This document shows positions 11,706 to 22,963 of a DNA stretch of 64,000 nt, in pieces. The stretch comes from Synanceia verrucosa (taxonomy: Eukaryota; Chordata; Actinopteri; Perciformes; Synanceiidae). A model generated the notes under the pieces. It did not search any database. It was not told the origin of the DNA and saw nothing but the letters and a program-made list of their open reading frames with translations. How positions within the stretch are numbered: the first letter of the stretch is position 1; each line of letters opens with the position of its first letter. The position numbers and the translations under genes were made by a program. The stretch spans positions 3,224,501-3,288,500 of the forward strand of contig CM056556.1 in assembly GCA_029721515.1 (NCBI GenBank), read 5' to 3'.

Positions 11706-12036
11706 TAAACACCAGACCTGCTTCTAATGTCAGTCTGCTGGAGCAGCCTTTATGAATTTATGTACCAGTCATTAATGTGCTTTTTTGCTCATCATATGTC
11801 AACAAAAGTTAAAATTCAACCGGCTGCCTTCAGCCCAACAACTGGTGATTGCCGACGGTGGAGCATCGTGAAACACATTTCATTTAAATTCAACAGAAAC
11901 CAAAACCGCCTTGGTTAGTGTCTCTAAAAATCACCAGGTCTGGTTTGGCTTATTTCACAGAGTTGCATGTAAAAATGTACCAGCTCTGCGCTGTTTGTCT
12001 CTCTCATAGAGCTGCTCATTCTTCAAAAGCAGACTA

Positions 12037-12491
12037 TTAACTCTTTGAGTGCCATTGACATATCTATACGTCCTTTAAAATTCAACGTTTGAGTGCCATA
12101 GACGTACATCAAAGTGGTTTTTGGTGAGTAATTTTTGGGGCTTCTGGGAGATGTAGTCAGAGCATAAAGAGACGGTATACACCACAGAGATCAAAACAGG
12201 AAGTGGAGACGATCGAGATTAGAGAGCAAAACAGAATCTGGAGAAAAAGTGGTGATTTTGGTGAAAGTGTCCTCTACGCTACCTCTGATAAAACAAGAAT
12301 GGAACAAGGTTAAAAACAAACATTTTTTTCATGATGAAATAGAGAGTCTCTTCTTTCATTTGAGCTATTCAGTGTTTTTAGAGACATAGTACAAAATATT
12401 CTGTGGGTCTAGAAATATGACTCAAAATGGGCAAAAACGCTGGAACAAGACACTTTTGGTTTTATAAAGCAGCTGGCACTCAATGAGTTAA
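12037..12491 (+). mobile_element. Family A MITE, copy 3 (long subfamily), complete
   Basis: TTAA at 12037-12040 and 12488-12491. The left terminus ctctttgagtgccattgaca is followed by a second gtttgagtgccat. The right terminus reads tggcactcaatgagttaa. All internal landmarks are present. Confidence 0.92.
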
Positions 12492-13929
12492 ATCTGCAAA
12501 CTAAAATGCCAAACGTTGCTCAAAAAATCACCAAAAATATGCACTCAGCCAATTGACCAACCCAAATAGACATTGTGAAAAGTTCTGTTAAGCTTCTTTA
12601 GCCCCCAGTGCTGCTTATCCCAACAATACATTGACAATGTTAGCTGTGACCCTGAAGCTTTCAGTCTTGTTGAGAGGCCAATGGTTACGAGTGATAACAG
12701 CAAGTGCAGTTTAAGTCCTAACGGGGACAAAAAAAAGTTTCTTAAGCAGCTGCTTGGTCAGAAAATCCAATAAACAAGCTCATAGAGGTTCTATGGACAT
12801 GTCAATAGTTGGATTTTTTCCATCATGCCAGCAGCAACCTGATCTGATTTCATACTGTGTGAAGACAATTTAAATCCCAGACAGATATGGTAAAGTGAAA
12901 ATAAAAACTACACTCAAGAGAGGTAATATGTTTTTATTATCTCTTAAGTTATTATTACCCAAAGTTATTATTCATAAAAAGGAAGAAAATAAATAATTAA
13001 AAAGCTTAAGTATTAGAACACAAAATAAATAGTAAATATTTTAAATTAATATTATTTTTTATGCGGTAGGGTCATTTGCAGCGATTTATCTGTGATAACA
13101 GGGATACTCTGCCATCCTAAATAAAACTACCGTACTGTATGTTATATTGGCCGATGCTCTAATATGTATAAACACTGGTGTAAAAAAAAGTCTGCATTTC
13201 TATTTGCAGTCGGCTGATTTTCAAACTCAATTACAGTTTATGTTTATATTTCGTATGGTACAGAAGTTACATTTATATGCGGAATTAATGCAATCAGAAT
13301 AATTGAATGGCCTTTCATATTCACATGTAGCTCATTAACATTTAATGACAATATGGAATTATGCAAAATGATTCACTTGATACTGACATATTGGTTAAGA
13401 TTATCATACAATACAAGAAGTCTATTCACTAACAAATTCCTCTTATTTCTTTTAATTTCGTTTTAAACAGTTAACTCATTCATCATTAAATTCTGGTGTT
13501 GGGAAGGCTCATTAACTTCCATTATAGTCAGTGTTATCCTGACAGATTCCCTGTCTCCACTTATAATGTTTCTTCTTCGTGCTGCAACGCCGCTGTTTCC
13601 ATCGAGCAGCCGTGACATACCTGAGCTAATCAACTGTCACCCTCCTCTCCTCTCAGCAATTAGAAAGCCTAGGGAATGGTTACTGTTCCCTCCAGTGTCC
13701 TATTTGATTCTTCCTCGCCTCCTGCAGCTTGTTAAATTTACATTTTACGCATTAAGCTCAGGCTTTTACCCTGAGAGACTTCCAATAAGTGGAGATGGTG
13801 AGATAAGTCAACATCAGGGAATCGCTGTGATACAGCATCAGGTAATTTATACACATGGTGAAAAGAGGTTTGAGTCAAAATGGGTTTCTTTCTGAAGTAG
13901 AAATGGGCTCATTTTGGAACAGGATAGTG
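12492..13929. other. cdh13: Intronic stretch, nothing recognised
   Basis: AT-rich sequence with no identifiable repeat copy or coding domain. The frame at 13566-13895 shows no recognisable protein features. Confidence 0.5.
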
Positions 13930-14159
13930 ATAGAAAAGGCTCTGTACTTAAGATACAATACTATCGCACGTACTACGATACAATATCCTCGCAATATTTT
14001 GCCCATGATAACAATAATATCACGACATAGTGATAATCAATACATTGCAAGAAATTTCATCCACGATACATCACGATATCTGTGTCACTGAAAGAATTCA
14101 GAATTTATTGACTGCGCTGAATCCATTTCACATGAATGACAGTCAATTTAAACAAAGTG

Positions 14160-14167
14160 TATACTGA

Positions 14168-14211
<44 letters not shown>

Positions 14212-14212
14212 G
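14160..14212. repeat. (TA)n microsatellite
   Basis: Alternating TA run with one interruption (atac) near its start. Confidence 0.9.
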
Positions 14213-14282
14213 GATGTATATGTACTATGTGTGTGTCTGTCTGAATGGCCCACAACGTGACTTTAAAAAAACAAAATCAATA

Positions 14283-14728
14283 TTAACTCTTTGAGTACCA
14301 GCCGTTTTATAAACAGAAAGTGTCTTGTTCCAGTATTTTTGCCCATTTTTAATCATATTTCTAGACCCACAGAATATTTTGTACTATGTCTCTGAAAACA
14401 CTGAATAGCTCAAATGAAAAAGAGACTCTCTATTTCATCATGAAAAAAATGTTTATTTTTACCTTGTGCCATTCTTGTTTTATCAGAGGTAGAGTAGAGG
14501 ACACTTTCACCAAAATCACCACTTTTTGTCCAGATTCTTTGGTTGTTTTGCTCTCTAATCTCGATCGTCTCCACTTCCTGTTTTGATCTCTGTGGTGTAT
14601 ACCGTCTCTTTATGCTCTGACTACATCTCCCAGAAGCCCCAAAATTACTCACAGGCTGTTGCAGACCACAATCGGCAACCTGCTGCCACATTGACGTATA
14701 TATACGTCAATGGTACTCAGTGAGTTAA
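14283..14728 (-). mobile_element. Family A MITE, copy 4, complete, nested in a hAT-like element
   Basis: TTAA at 14283-14286 and 14725-14728. The orientation is reversed relative to copy 2. It contains a perfect 20-bp palindrome, ttgacgtatatatacgtcaa, at 14691-14710, and the core actacatctcccagaagccc from 14620. Confidence 0.93.
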
Positions 14729-14796
14729 GAATCGATATTATACCAGAAGACAAAATATCTCAATATATCACCATATCAATATTTTTCCAATCTCTA

Positions 14797-17058
14797 CTAT
14801 ATGGAATCTTTGGTTGTCCAGCCTGTATAAATGGGACCTTTTTTCCAACAGAATGTTCACTGTGATAAATGTCACACTCATGTCACATTTTAAAGTTTGC
14901 ATATGGAGTATATCCATAACAGACTTCATTATAAAACTTCACTCACAGTGTGGTATTGCAGTTAATGCTGCTAGTTGTAACATTCATAACTCAGCCATCC
15001 TCAGGTATCGTGATTATTCTGTTCATCCCTCTCTTTGTCACTTCCCCTATTTCCTAGCTATAATTCTCTTTTTCATCTGTTCCTGACCTATGAGTTCATA
15101 GCCTTTGTCTGAAGTGAATTGATTCAGCAATGTATTTTCATGTCAAGGCCTTGACTTTTTAGCCAGAGGGGGAGAACTGCCTCTTTTATGCCCCCTTCTT
15201 CATGTGAGGTGAAACAGAGCCTTATTAGATTTGCAAAAACCAATATATGAGTCTCGGGTGCCTTGGAGTGTTTTTCGACTTTTATTTCCTTTTTTGGGGA
15301 ACACGTAGTCTTGAGTTTTATGAAATGGGGGCATTTGAAGAAAAACAAGGGAGAAAAAGAAATCAGTGGATCGCCTTAACTCTCCACCATGTTAGATATT
15401 CACCCCCATTCAGACGCGCTTCGATCGCTGCAGAATTTTTCGAACTGTACAGTCCAATTCATTTCAAAACGTCTGGGAAAATTATAGTTCACATTGCTCA
15501 AGACTGGTGCCTAATCTCATAGAGGGAAAGAGAGATGGGGGGATGGGGGAGGATAAAGATAGAAAAGAAACACAGAAAGACATATTGGCATGTCAACAGT
15601 CGAGATGTTTGATGACTTTTTCTGACTGATACTGGCTGCCAACTTATTAAACAAAGCAAACATGAGCTGCGGTCGCAACAGTGAGAGCAACAGTGCAGCC
15701 CACATGAGGGCTCACAATGGAAAGAAAAAAAAGCATAATTCAAGAGTAAAGCCTTTAGAAACAAAACACTAGCTATGACAAATTGCCACCTCCAAATTGG
15801 TTGTTTTACAACACATTTTTGGCTTCATGCATTTTGCTAGATTAGCAGTAAAAGGCAAGGCTTAAAGGTAAGCCTGTTTAGTCAGGCAGAATGCGTACGG
15901 CACACCTGATCCCTTCTTTGCAGTAACCATTGCATCGGTGTGACGACAATGACGTGTCTTGCAGCTTTCATCCTGTAAAGGCTACTGTAATGTGTGGATA
16001 TCATCCAAATGCATAGTCACTTAATACCAGCTTTAAATAATTAAAAGCTGTTGCATAACTTCTGTCTTAAACATAGCTGTTGCTGACTTCTAAATGTGGG
16101 TATTTCTCGCCTGTTTGTGAGGAAATTAGTATATTTCTGAGCCGGTAATATACTATAGTACTATTGTAATCTTGTGTTAATGTTAGGGGTGAGTAATAGC
16201 AAGGACTTCACGATACGGATTGCAATACTTGAGTCATGATTCAATATTTATTGCAATATTGTGATATATATTTATGCAGGAAAAAAAAATCTGAAAAAAT
16301 ATTAATTGGTTAAGTTTTTATAGAAGTTTTTGATTTTTGTCCTTAATGACTCAAGAGGGCAGTAAATTAGCTGATGCCTCAGGGTTAACCTGGTGTTTAC
16401 TAGTGAGTGAGATTATTAATGCAGTAAATGGTGCTGGTATATACCACATATATAAAGAAAATCTAAATCTAATCTAGAATCTACTAAGAAATGTGTTCAC
16501 AACAGTATAAACGACCTTTATTTGCTTCTTGTCTTTCTCTGGTAGAGTAGGTGGTAAATGAAGTGAAGTGCTCATAACCACAGTGTCATCTGAATTTAGA
16601 AGTGAACTCTTCCTGAACTTGCACTTCAGTAGTTTTCTATTCATGTTGACTGCTTGGAGATCCTTCTTTGTCCTTAAATAGAGTTCACGTCATCGAAACT
16701 CAAAGAGCCTCGTCCAATCCACTCATATGAGGGAACATTTTTTTTACAAAAGGAGATAAAGCGTTGACGGGAAAAAGGGAAATAAAAAGATGAGAGACGA
16801 TGAACAGGAGTGAGGAGGGTTTCTGTCCATCTCCAAACATGTCAGAAATAAGGAGCAGGATTGGAGGAGACGGCTTTCAGATAGATAATCAATAAACTCT
16901 CACATTTCATACTGCAGTGTCTGTGTGCATGCTCCTGCTGTGTGTTCATTTGTTTGTATGGTATGAAATTTCAAACCAACTCTAATTCCAGACTAATGGG
17001 ACGTCACATTACCAAGCAACATAAAATACAGCATCAGTTCAAATGAACATGTGTTCAT
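14797..17058. other. cdh13: Intronic stretch with a partial hAT-like end
   Basis: About 16184-16290 resembles the reverse-oriented end of family C (taggggtgagtaatagcaag, then acttcacgatacg and cttgagtcatgat). I could not find the other end. The rest is unremarkable. Confidence 0.5.
16184..16290 (-). mobile_element. Family C hAT-type MITE, end fragment
   Basis: Starts taggggtgag and continues with gcaaggacttcacgatac and caatacttgagtcatgat, in the order seen at the ends of complete copies. No matching right end or target duplication was found. Confidence 0.55.
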
Positions 17059-17445
17059 TAGGAGTGGGAAAAAATATCGACATGGCAATGTATTGCAATG
17101 CTTTTTCTTCTGATATAGTATTGATTTTTAATTTCTTAATATTGCTTTTTCCCCACAAAAAAGTCATATTTTGGGCTGATTGTAAATTCAGAACTTCCGC
17201 ACGTTAAAATAAAAAGTTAAATGAAATAAAAAAAAGTAAACAATCTGCAGTAACGCAACAGCCCTAAAGTATATGTATGTGAACATGTATGTATATATAA
17301 ATATGTGTACATATACAACATGTATTTTAAGCTGCATTTTAAATTTCTCAGTGACCCATGTAGAATATCTCAATAATGTATCGGATCGCGACTCAAGTAT
17401 CGCGATACGAATCGTATCCTGAAGTCCTGCCAATACCCAGCCCTA
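17059..17445 (+). mobile_element. Family C hAT-type MITE, complete, 8-bp target duplication
   Basis: Flanked by gtgttcat at 17051-17058 and 17446-17453. The element starts taggagtgggaaaaaatatc and ends cctgccaatacccagcccta, giving an imperfect terminal repeat of the TAGGGnTGGG type. 8-bp duplications and these termini are characteristic of hAT-superfamily elements. No transposase frame is present, so it is non-autonomous. Confidence 0.85.
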
Positions 17446-17699
17446 GTGTTCATCATGTGATGCTTTAAAGCTCATAGGTTCTGATTAAAGATGATCTCAT
17501 GTGAGTTGAAGAAGATTCTCCCCTCCTGTCAACATATTTTTCTGCTCTGGAGCCATCCTCAGCACTTTCAATTGAATTCGCTCTGAAATAAAAACTAAAG
17601 TATTCTACAAGATCACGTCAGCGGCCAATTAATCTTCACTGTAGCCACTGCAGAAAGTGTCTCTTGATGGCATGGTAAATCAAAAGCAAAGTTTGGAGA

Positions 17700-17754
<55 letters not shown>

Positions 17755-19939
17755 CACGTGTTTGGACATATTGATTGAACTGTCCAGGACGTTGAGGGAC
17801 GGTATGCACTGACACACTTCCAGGGTGGACCTTCACATTAAAGCCAATTACTTGCTGCTGCCTGAAGGTGGACTCAGAGTGAACAATTATAACTTCCCTG
17901 TTCTGTCCTTAACAAACCTTTAATGACACAATGCAATCACCTGTCCTGTGTAATTGATTGCAGTTGATGTGCTTCGGCGATGACCTTTACTTTACACAAT
18001 CTCCTGTCTTTTCTCCTTTCTTTCCCACACATTGCTCCCCTCCTCTTTTCTTTTTTCCTCTCAACACCTCCCCCCTTTCCTCTACCGTCTTCTCCACCGC
18101 TTTCATCTCCTCTCCCTCCAGGCCTGTAGATTCTGCTGAAAACCTCCCGTAGTCCTTTTTTGCAACACTGAAAAGCAACGACTTATCTCCCCCTCGCAAC
18201 CCAGGCTTAGGAGAGAAGAAGAAGACGAAAAAGAAGATGAAGAAGCGAGAAGAAGTCTTCTGACCGCGACAAATCAAACAAGAAAATACACACAATCCCC
18301 ACTGGCACAACTGCTGTATAACACCATTTTTTTAAGAAAAAAATCTCTCACTTATCCTCTTGAAGCTCTCGTCTCCTTCTCTTCATCTTTACTTTCCTTG
18401 TGGTATGTGTCCTTCTCCCTCATCTCATGTTTTCCTGACTATTTGATCTCTCCTCTCCACTGTACTCATCTTCCACCATTGTTTATTTCTGTTTTTCCAC
18501 TTTTTGTTGTTTTTTTGGCAGTGCACGATCATACCGGCAGACGTTGGGTGTTTGCAGCGTTCATGGCAACACGCCACAACCGTAGGAAATACTTGAAACA
18601 ACATGTATATTGATATTGTAACAGAAAAAAAGCTATAAATCAATTTCATTTTGGAACCTCTTTTTCCCACAGTTCATGCAAAACCTCTGGCTCTATCCAT
18701 TTTCCCTTTTTCCTCCCATAGCTACCTCTGTTCTCTCTCAGCTTCATCCGTCATCCATCCCTCCCTTATCCTCACACATAATCCCACCATCTATCTGCTT
18801 CTCCTTCCCCGTCCCTCCGTCCATCTATCGACCTCTCTCTGTCTCTCGGCGGGCCAGGGAACACTGCGAAGGCTGAGCTACTATCCTGGTCGGGGGAAGA
18901 GCATTGACTTTTTGATGTGTTCCTCTTTCTTTTTTTTTCTTGTCACAGACTGTGTTTGATCTTGTTTCCCTCTTTAAGCAGAGAGAACAAAGCTTTTTTG
19001 TCTGCAGTGGTTGTGGTCTTTTAGGACAAGGTGGTAGCCATAAGCCTTCAAAGTCAGAAACTCTCTGGAGTCGGTCCTTCGATTTGCTTCTGTTTTTATT
19101 GCATTAGTTGTCATGGAGTGGAAAACAGTATATCTTTATAGTAACGGTGTAAACCTTAAAAAAAAGTACTATTATATAAATATTTTATTTTTTACCATTG
19201 TATAAATATACAGTATTGATTAAATTATGTACTTTGATTGCAAGTTCTTTTGTCACCCATGCAGTGAGTAAATAAAAAAGAGGAAACCTTTTTTTCTGTG
19301 AATTTTAGGCAGTATTTCTAATGCTATTGATGTGTTGACTATTTTATTGTAACATCCTTTTTCTTCTTTTTTTATATCATTTTGAAATCTGTGAATACTT
19401 GCAGAATCAGGAGTCTTGTTTTGATGGCTGCCATGTGTTTAGGTTGGATTTTGTCTCCCGTCGATTCTGCCCTCTCCATCTGTCATTGCAAGTCACGAGA
19501 AGATGTGTCAGAAGAAAACAAAAGGCTATGGTCCTGGTGGATAGTTTAGCTTTGATTTTTTTTCCTCTCGCGCTCATCAAAAGAACGTAGCGTGTGTGGG
19601 TTTGTGTGGAAAACCACCTTAAAGAAAAAGATGACATTTTGAATGAGTTACGTCTGTCTTTTGCACTAATTTAATAAAGTCGTTACTGAAAAATTCCCAC
19701 ACTTTTTTTGCCAGTTGTGTGTTCACTGAATGGCGATTTGATCTCCAGTCAAAGGAGCATCTTGCATCTTGGAAAATAGGCTTATTTGATTTTTTTGCCT
19801 CAGGTTCGATGAGAAGAAGTCCCATATTTGTCTGTTAAATATGAAGCTACATCCTGTTGTTACTGCCAATCAGTATCATTGTTCTGATAGTTTTGAACTA
19901 GCGACAGCAGAGCAGCTCACTTCCTGTTCACCTCAAGCT
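17446..19939. other. cdh13: Intronic stretch; microsatellite and pyrimidine-rich zones
   Basis: Contains the (TG)n at 17705-17748 and C/T-rich stretches around 18000-18130 and 18650-18840. No gene was recognised. Confidence 0.5.
17705..17748. repeat. (TG)n microsatellite
   Basis: About 22 uninterrupted TG units followed by cgcgcacacgtg, a purine-pyrimidine alternation that can adopt Z-DNA. Confidence 0.97.
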
Positions 19940-20287
19940 GTCCATCCATCCATTATCTAACGCTTATCCTCATAGGGTCGTGGGGGGCTGGAGCCTATCC
20001 CAGCTGTCTTAGGGTGAAAGGCAGGGTACACCCTGGACAAGTCTCCAGTTCATCACAGGACACATAGAGACAGACAACCACTCACACTCACATTCACACC
20101 TACGGTCAATTTAAATTAACCAATCAACCTAATCCCCATGCATGTTTTTGGATGGTGGGAGGAAGCCGGAGTACCAGAGAGAACCCACACAGACACGGGG
20201 AGAACATGCAAGGCCCCGGGCCGGGAATTGAACCCAGTACCTTTTTGCTGTGAGGCAACAGTGCTAACCACTACATCAATGTGCTGA
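19940..20287 (-). mobile_element. tRNA-headed SINE, near-full-length reverse copy
   Basis: Read on the minus strand it begins with a tRNA-like region. A B-box-like ggttcaattcc corresponds to 20224-20234, and the A-box region is the complement of accactacatca. It continues through the block gtactccggcttcctcccac and ends in a tail whose complement is ccatccatccattatctaac. The same order occurs at 37385-37676. It is a common teleost retroposon; the family name is not assigned. Confidence 0.65.
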
Positions 20288-20789
20288 AATGGTTAGCAAC
20301 ATTATATTATGATTACTATTGCACTCTTTTGGGACCTCAAAAGTACATGACATAGTTACATAACACACCCAAATCTACTCAGAAACATAAGAATAATAAT
20401 AATACATTTTATTTATAAGCACTTTACATTTTGCAGTCTCAAAGGACATACAGGGTACAACAAGACATAAGACCAACAACAGGCATAGAAGCAGCATAAA
20501 AGGCATAAAAAAAAACAAGACTACTCGCAAGTGTACAAAAAAGTAAAAAAGGAAACTGGAGAAGGCTTGTTTGTCAATGGTCAAGTACTTTAGTTAACAT
20601 TATTCGTTTTGCTAATTTATGCAATTTGAGTTACAATAGCAGAGCGGCAGTGCCCCGGTAGGTTATCCACGTTAATAAAGCTAATTACCAAGTATGTGTC
20701 CTCAATATGTCAGCCCAGTGAGAAGTTCATCAGATGAAAAGAATCAAACATGATTAATACATTTTATTATAATTATTATTATTACCCTT

Positions 20790-20945
20790 AAGACAGAGCT
20801 AGTTTTCCCTGTTCCCAGTCTTTATGCTAAGCTATCCAGCTGCTGGTTGTAGCTTCTTATCTCAGAGACAACCCTCAACCCTCTCATCTCACTCAGGGCA
20901 AGAAAGCGAAAAAGCAAATTTCCCAAAATCCCAAACTGTTTCTGT
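20790..20945 (+). repeat. Dispersed teleost repeat (family F), partial copy
   Basis: Contains agtctttatgctaagctatc, gctgctggttgtagcttctt and gcaagaaagcgaaaaagcaa, hallmarks of a very common fish repeat. A reverse partial copy is at about 4335-4600 and a small fragment is near 43010-43065. Confidence 0.6.
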
Positions 20946-21256
20946 AAACATTTAATGTTTAAACTTGAAGTCAGAGACATGTTAATATCTGGAGGCTGGT
21001 TACCACGTTGACTTTTGATTGATCAGCTAATGATTAGATGTAACATATACATACATGTAAGTTTATTTGTTGTAATGTTCTTGTATTGCATTGCTTATGA
21101 TTATTTAGTAATTAAACAACACCATTTGTGTTTTTATTTGTATTTTTCGTTGATGGCAAATTTTCTTTTCTTAAAGATACTCTAATCAGTATTTCTATAT
21201 TGAAATGCACACATGCCCACACAGTGTGCAATTCCCCTCTTTTTTAAGTTTTTGCT
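20946..21256. other. cdh13: Intronic stretch, nothing recognised
   Basis: AT-rich, no repeat landmark or coding feature seen. Confidence 0.5.
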
Positions 21257-21678
21257 TTAACTCTTTGAGTGCCATTGACGTATATGTACGTCAAAGTGTT
21301 TTTTCAGCAGAAGGCACAGGAGGGCGCTCTCACACAGCTGTCGGGGCACAAAAGATGGTATACGCCACAAATTAATCAAAACAGGAAGTAGAGATGATCG
21401 CAATTAGAGAGCAAAACAGAATCTGGACAAAAAGTGGTGATTTTGGTGGAAGTGTCCTCTACTCTACCTCTGATAAAACAAGAATGGAACAAGGTAAAAA
21501 CAAACATTTTTTTTCATGATGAAATAGAGAGTCTCTTCTTTCATTTGAGCTATTCAGTGTTTTCAGAGACATAGTACAAAATATTCTGTGGGTCTGAAAA
21601 AATGACTCAAAATGGGCAAAAAAACGACGACACAAGGCACTCTGGGTTTTATGAAACGGCTGACACTCAAAGAGTTAA
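21257..21678 (+). mobile_element. Family A MITE, copy 5 (short subfamily), complete
   Basis: TTAA at 21257-21260 and 21675-21678. It has a single end module (no internal second gagtgcca). Compared with other copies it has a deletion in the gggcttctgggagatgtagt region, so the ZNF143-like motif is lost in this copy. Confidence 0.92.
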
Positions 21679-22664
21679 AGTTTGCAACTAGCTGGTTATT
21701 ATAAAAGAGCATTCAGCTCCTAAAGAGCCAAATATAAATTTGAGACCAGATTATCTGCACCTCTGTAGTTATTGCTGATGGATTTGAAAGGTCAGTCACG
21801 TAACCTTGTTTATGTGTGGTTTTAAAGTAATCAATAAAACTTCAGCAGTGATTCTAAAAAGCACTTTAAGCCTCTGTGAGCCCAGAGTGGAGACACTCCA
21901 ATTGGGCAGATATGATGAGAGCGGTTGGTATGGCTGCATTTTTGAACAAGCTGTAATGGCAAGGAGGAATTTTGAGTAGCGTGGAGCGTTTGTGCACGGA
22001 TGAGCTGAAGGCTCTAATATTAGCATTCACGCTCCCAAAATATTTGGGCTGCAGAAAATACAGCTTGTTTTTGTCTGCACTGTGCTGTACTGTGAGCCTT
22101 TGTTGCTATAAAGTAGGCTGTCAAAATTCACCTCTGTTACATCTATTAATCTTCAGGGACCATGGACCATGGGCAGGGCATCAAGGTTAGAGGACTCAGG
22201 ACTTATGGGATACCATCCATATAAAAGCAGGCGCAAAAGCAAGAAGAAATTGATGTTGTTAGGAGTAAAGGAAGAGTTGATGGCCTTCAGAGGCACATTT
22301 TTCTCATCTTCATTGCTAACAGCAAAGCTAGTGGATACAGCAGAGGTCAGGGTTAGAGTTTAAAAGGTTCTGAAAGCAGAGCCTCTCAAGGGGTATACCT
22401 GTCCAAGATAATATAAGATAAGGAGCCTGTCTGTCTTCACACTGGCCAGACTATAACTGTAATTTTCTAGAATTTCTGGGCCTTAGTATCTGTTGCTGCC
22501 TCTTCTCCTGCTGTTGTAAAGCACCATTCAGTGTCAGAGGGATGAGGATTAGATTTCTAATGAGCTATAGAGCATAGTCACAGCCTACCTGATGTTTGGT
22601 TTATGTTATAAGTTTGTTGCCGTCTAAAGCCTCAAACCAAAGGCGCTACATGACAACAGCTGAA
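21679..22664. other. cdh13: Intronic stretch, nothing recognised
   Basis: No repeat landmarks or protein domains seen between the two neighbouring family A copies. Confidence 0.5.
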
Positions 22665-22963
22665 TTAACTCATTGAGTGCCAGCCGTTTTATGAAACAGA
22701 AAGTGCCTTGTGCCAGCTTTTGTGCCCACTTTGAGTCATATTTCTAGACCCACAGAATATTTTGTACTATGACTCTGAAAACACTGAATATCTCAAATGA
22801 AAGAAGAGACACTCTATTTCATCATGACAAAAATGTTTGTTTTTACCTTGTTCCATTCTTGTTTTATCAGAGGTAGAGTAGAGGACACTTTCACCAAAAA
22901 CACCACTTTTTGTCCAGATTCTGTTTTGCGCTCTAATCTCGATCGTCTCTTTATGCTCCACAT
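22665..22963 (-). mobile_element. Family A MITE, copy 6, truncated
   Basis: Starts with TTAA and ctcattgagtgccagccgtt. Follows the family through ctctaatctcgatcgtctc, then loses similarity after tttatgctcca. The half carrying the actacatctcccag core and the second terminus are missing. Confidence 0.85.

Larger units (their letters stand above)
8555..12036. other. cdh13: Intronic stretch; one retroposon tail, otherwise nothing recognised
   Basis: Apart from the retroposon-like tail at about 10320-10530 and a composite CRE/E-box at 11694-11705, I see only AT-rich unique-looking sequence. Frames here are short and lack domains. Confidence 0.5.
13930..14796 (-). mobile_element. hAT-like MITE related to family C, interrupted by a family A copy
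   Basis: The right part (14729-14796, gatattataccagaag ... ccatatcaatatttttcc) resembles the reverse complement of the family C start (gggaaaaatattgatatgg). The left part is rich in acgatac/cgatat motifs and includes a (TA)n run at about 14160-14212. A family A copy sits inside at 14283-14728. The left boundary is uncertain. Confidence 0.45.

Noticed and set aside
18522..18613. Alternative terminal exon for cdh13 after the acceptor ttttttggcag at 18521 (about 30 residues to TGA)
   Set aside because: It would add a strongly basic, hydrophilic tail after the GPI hydrophobic run, which is inconsistent with T-cadherin anchoring, and no good branch point was seen.
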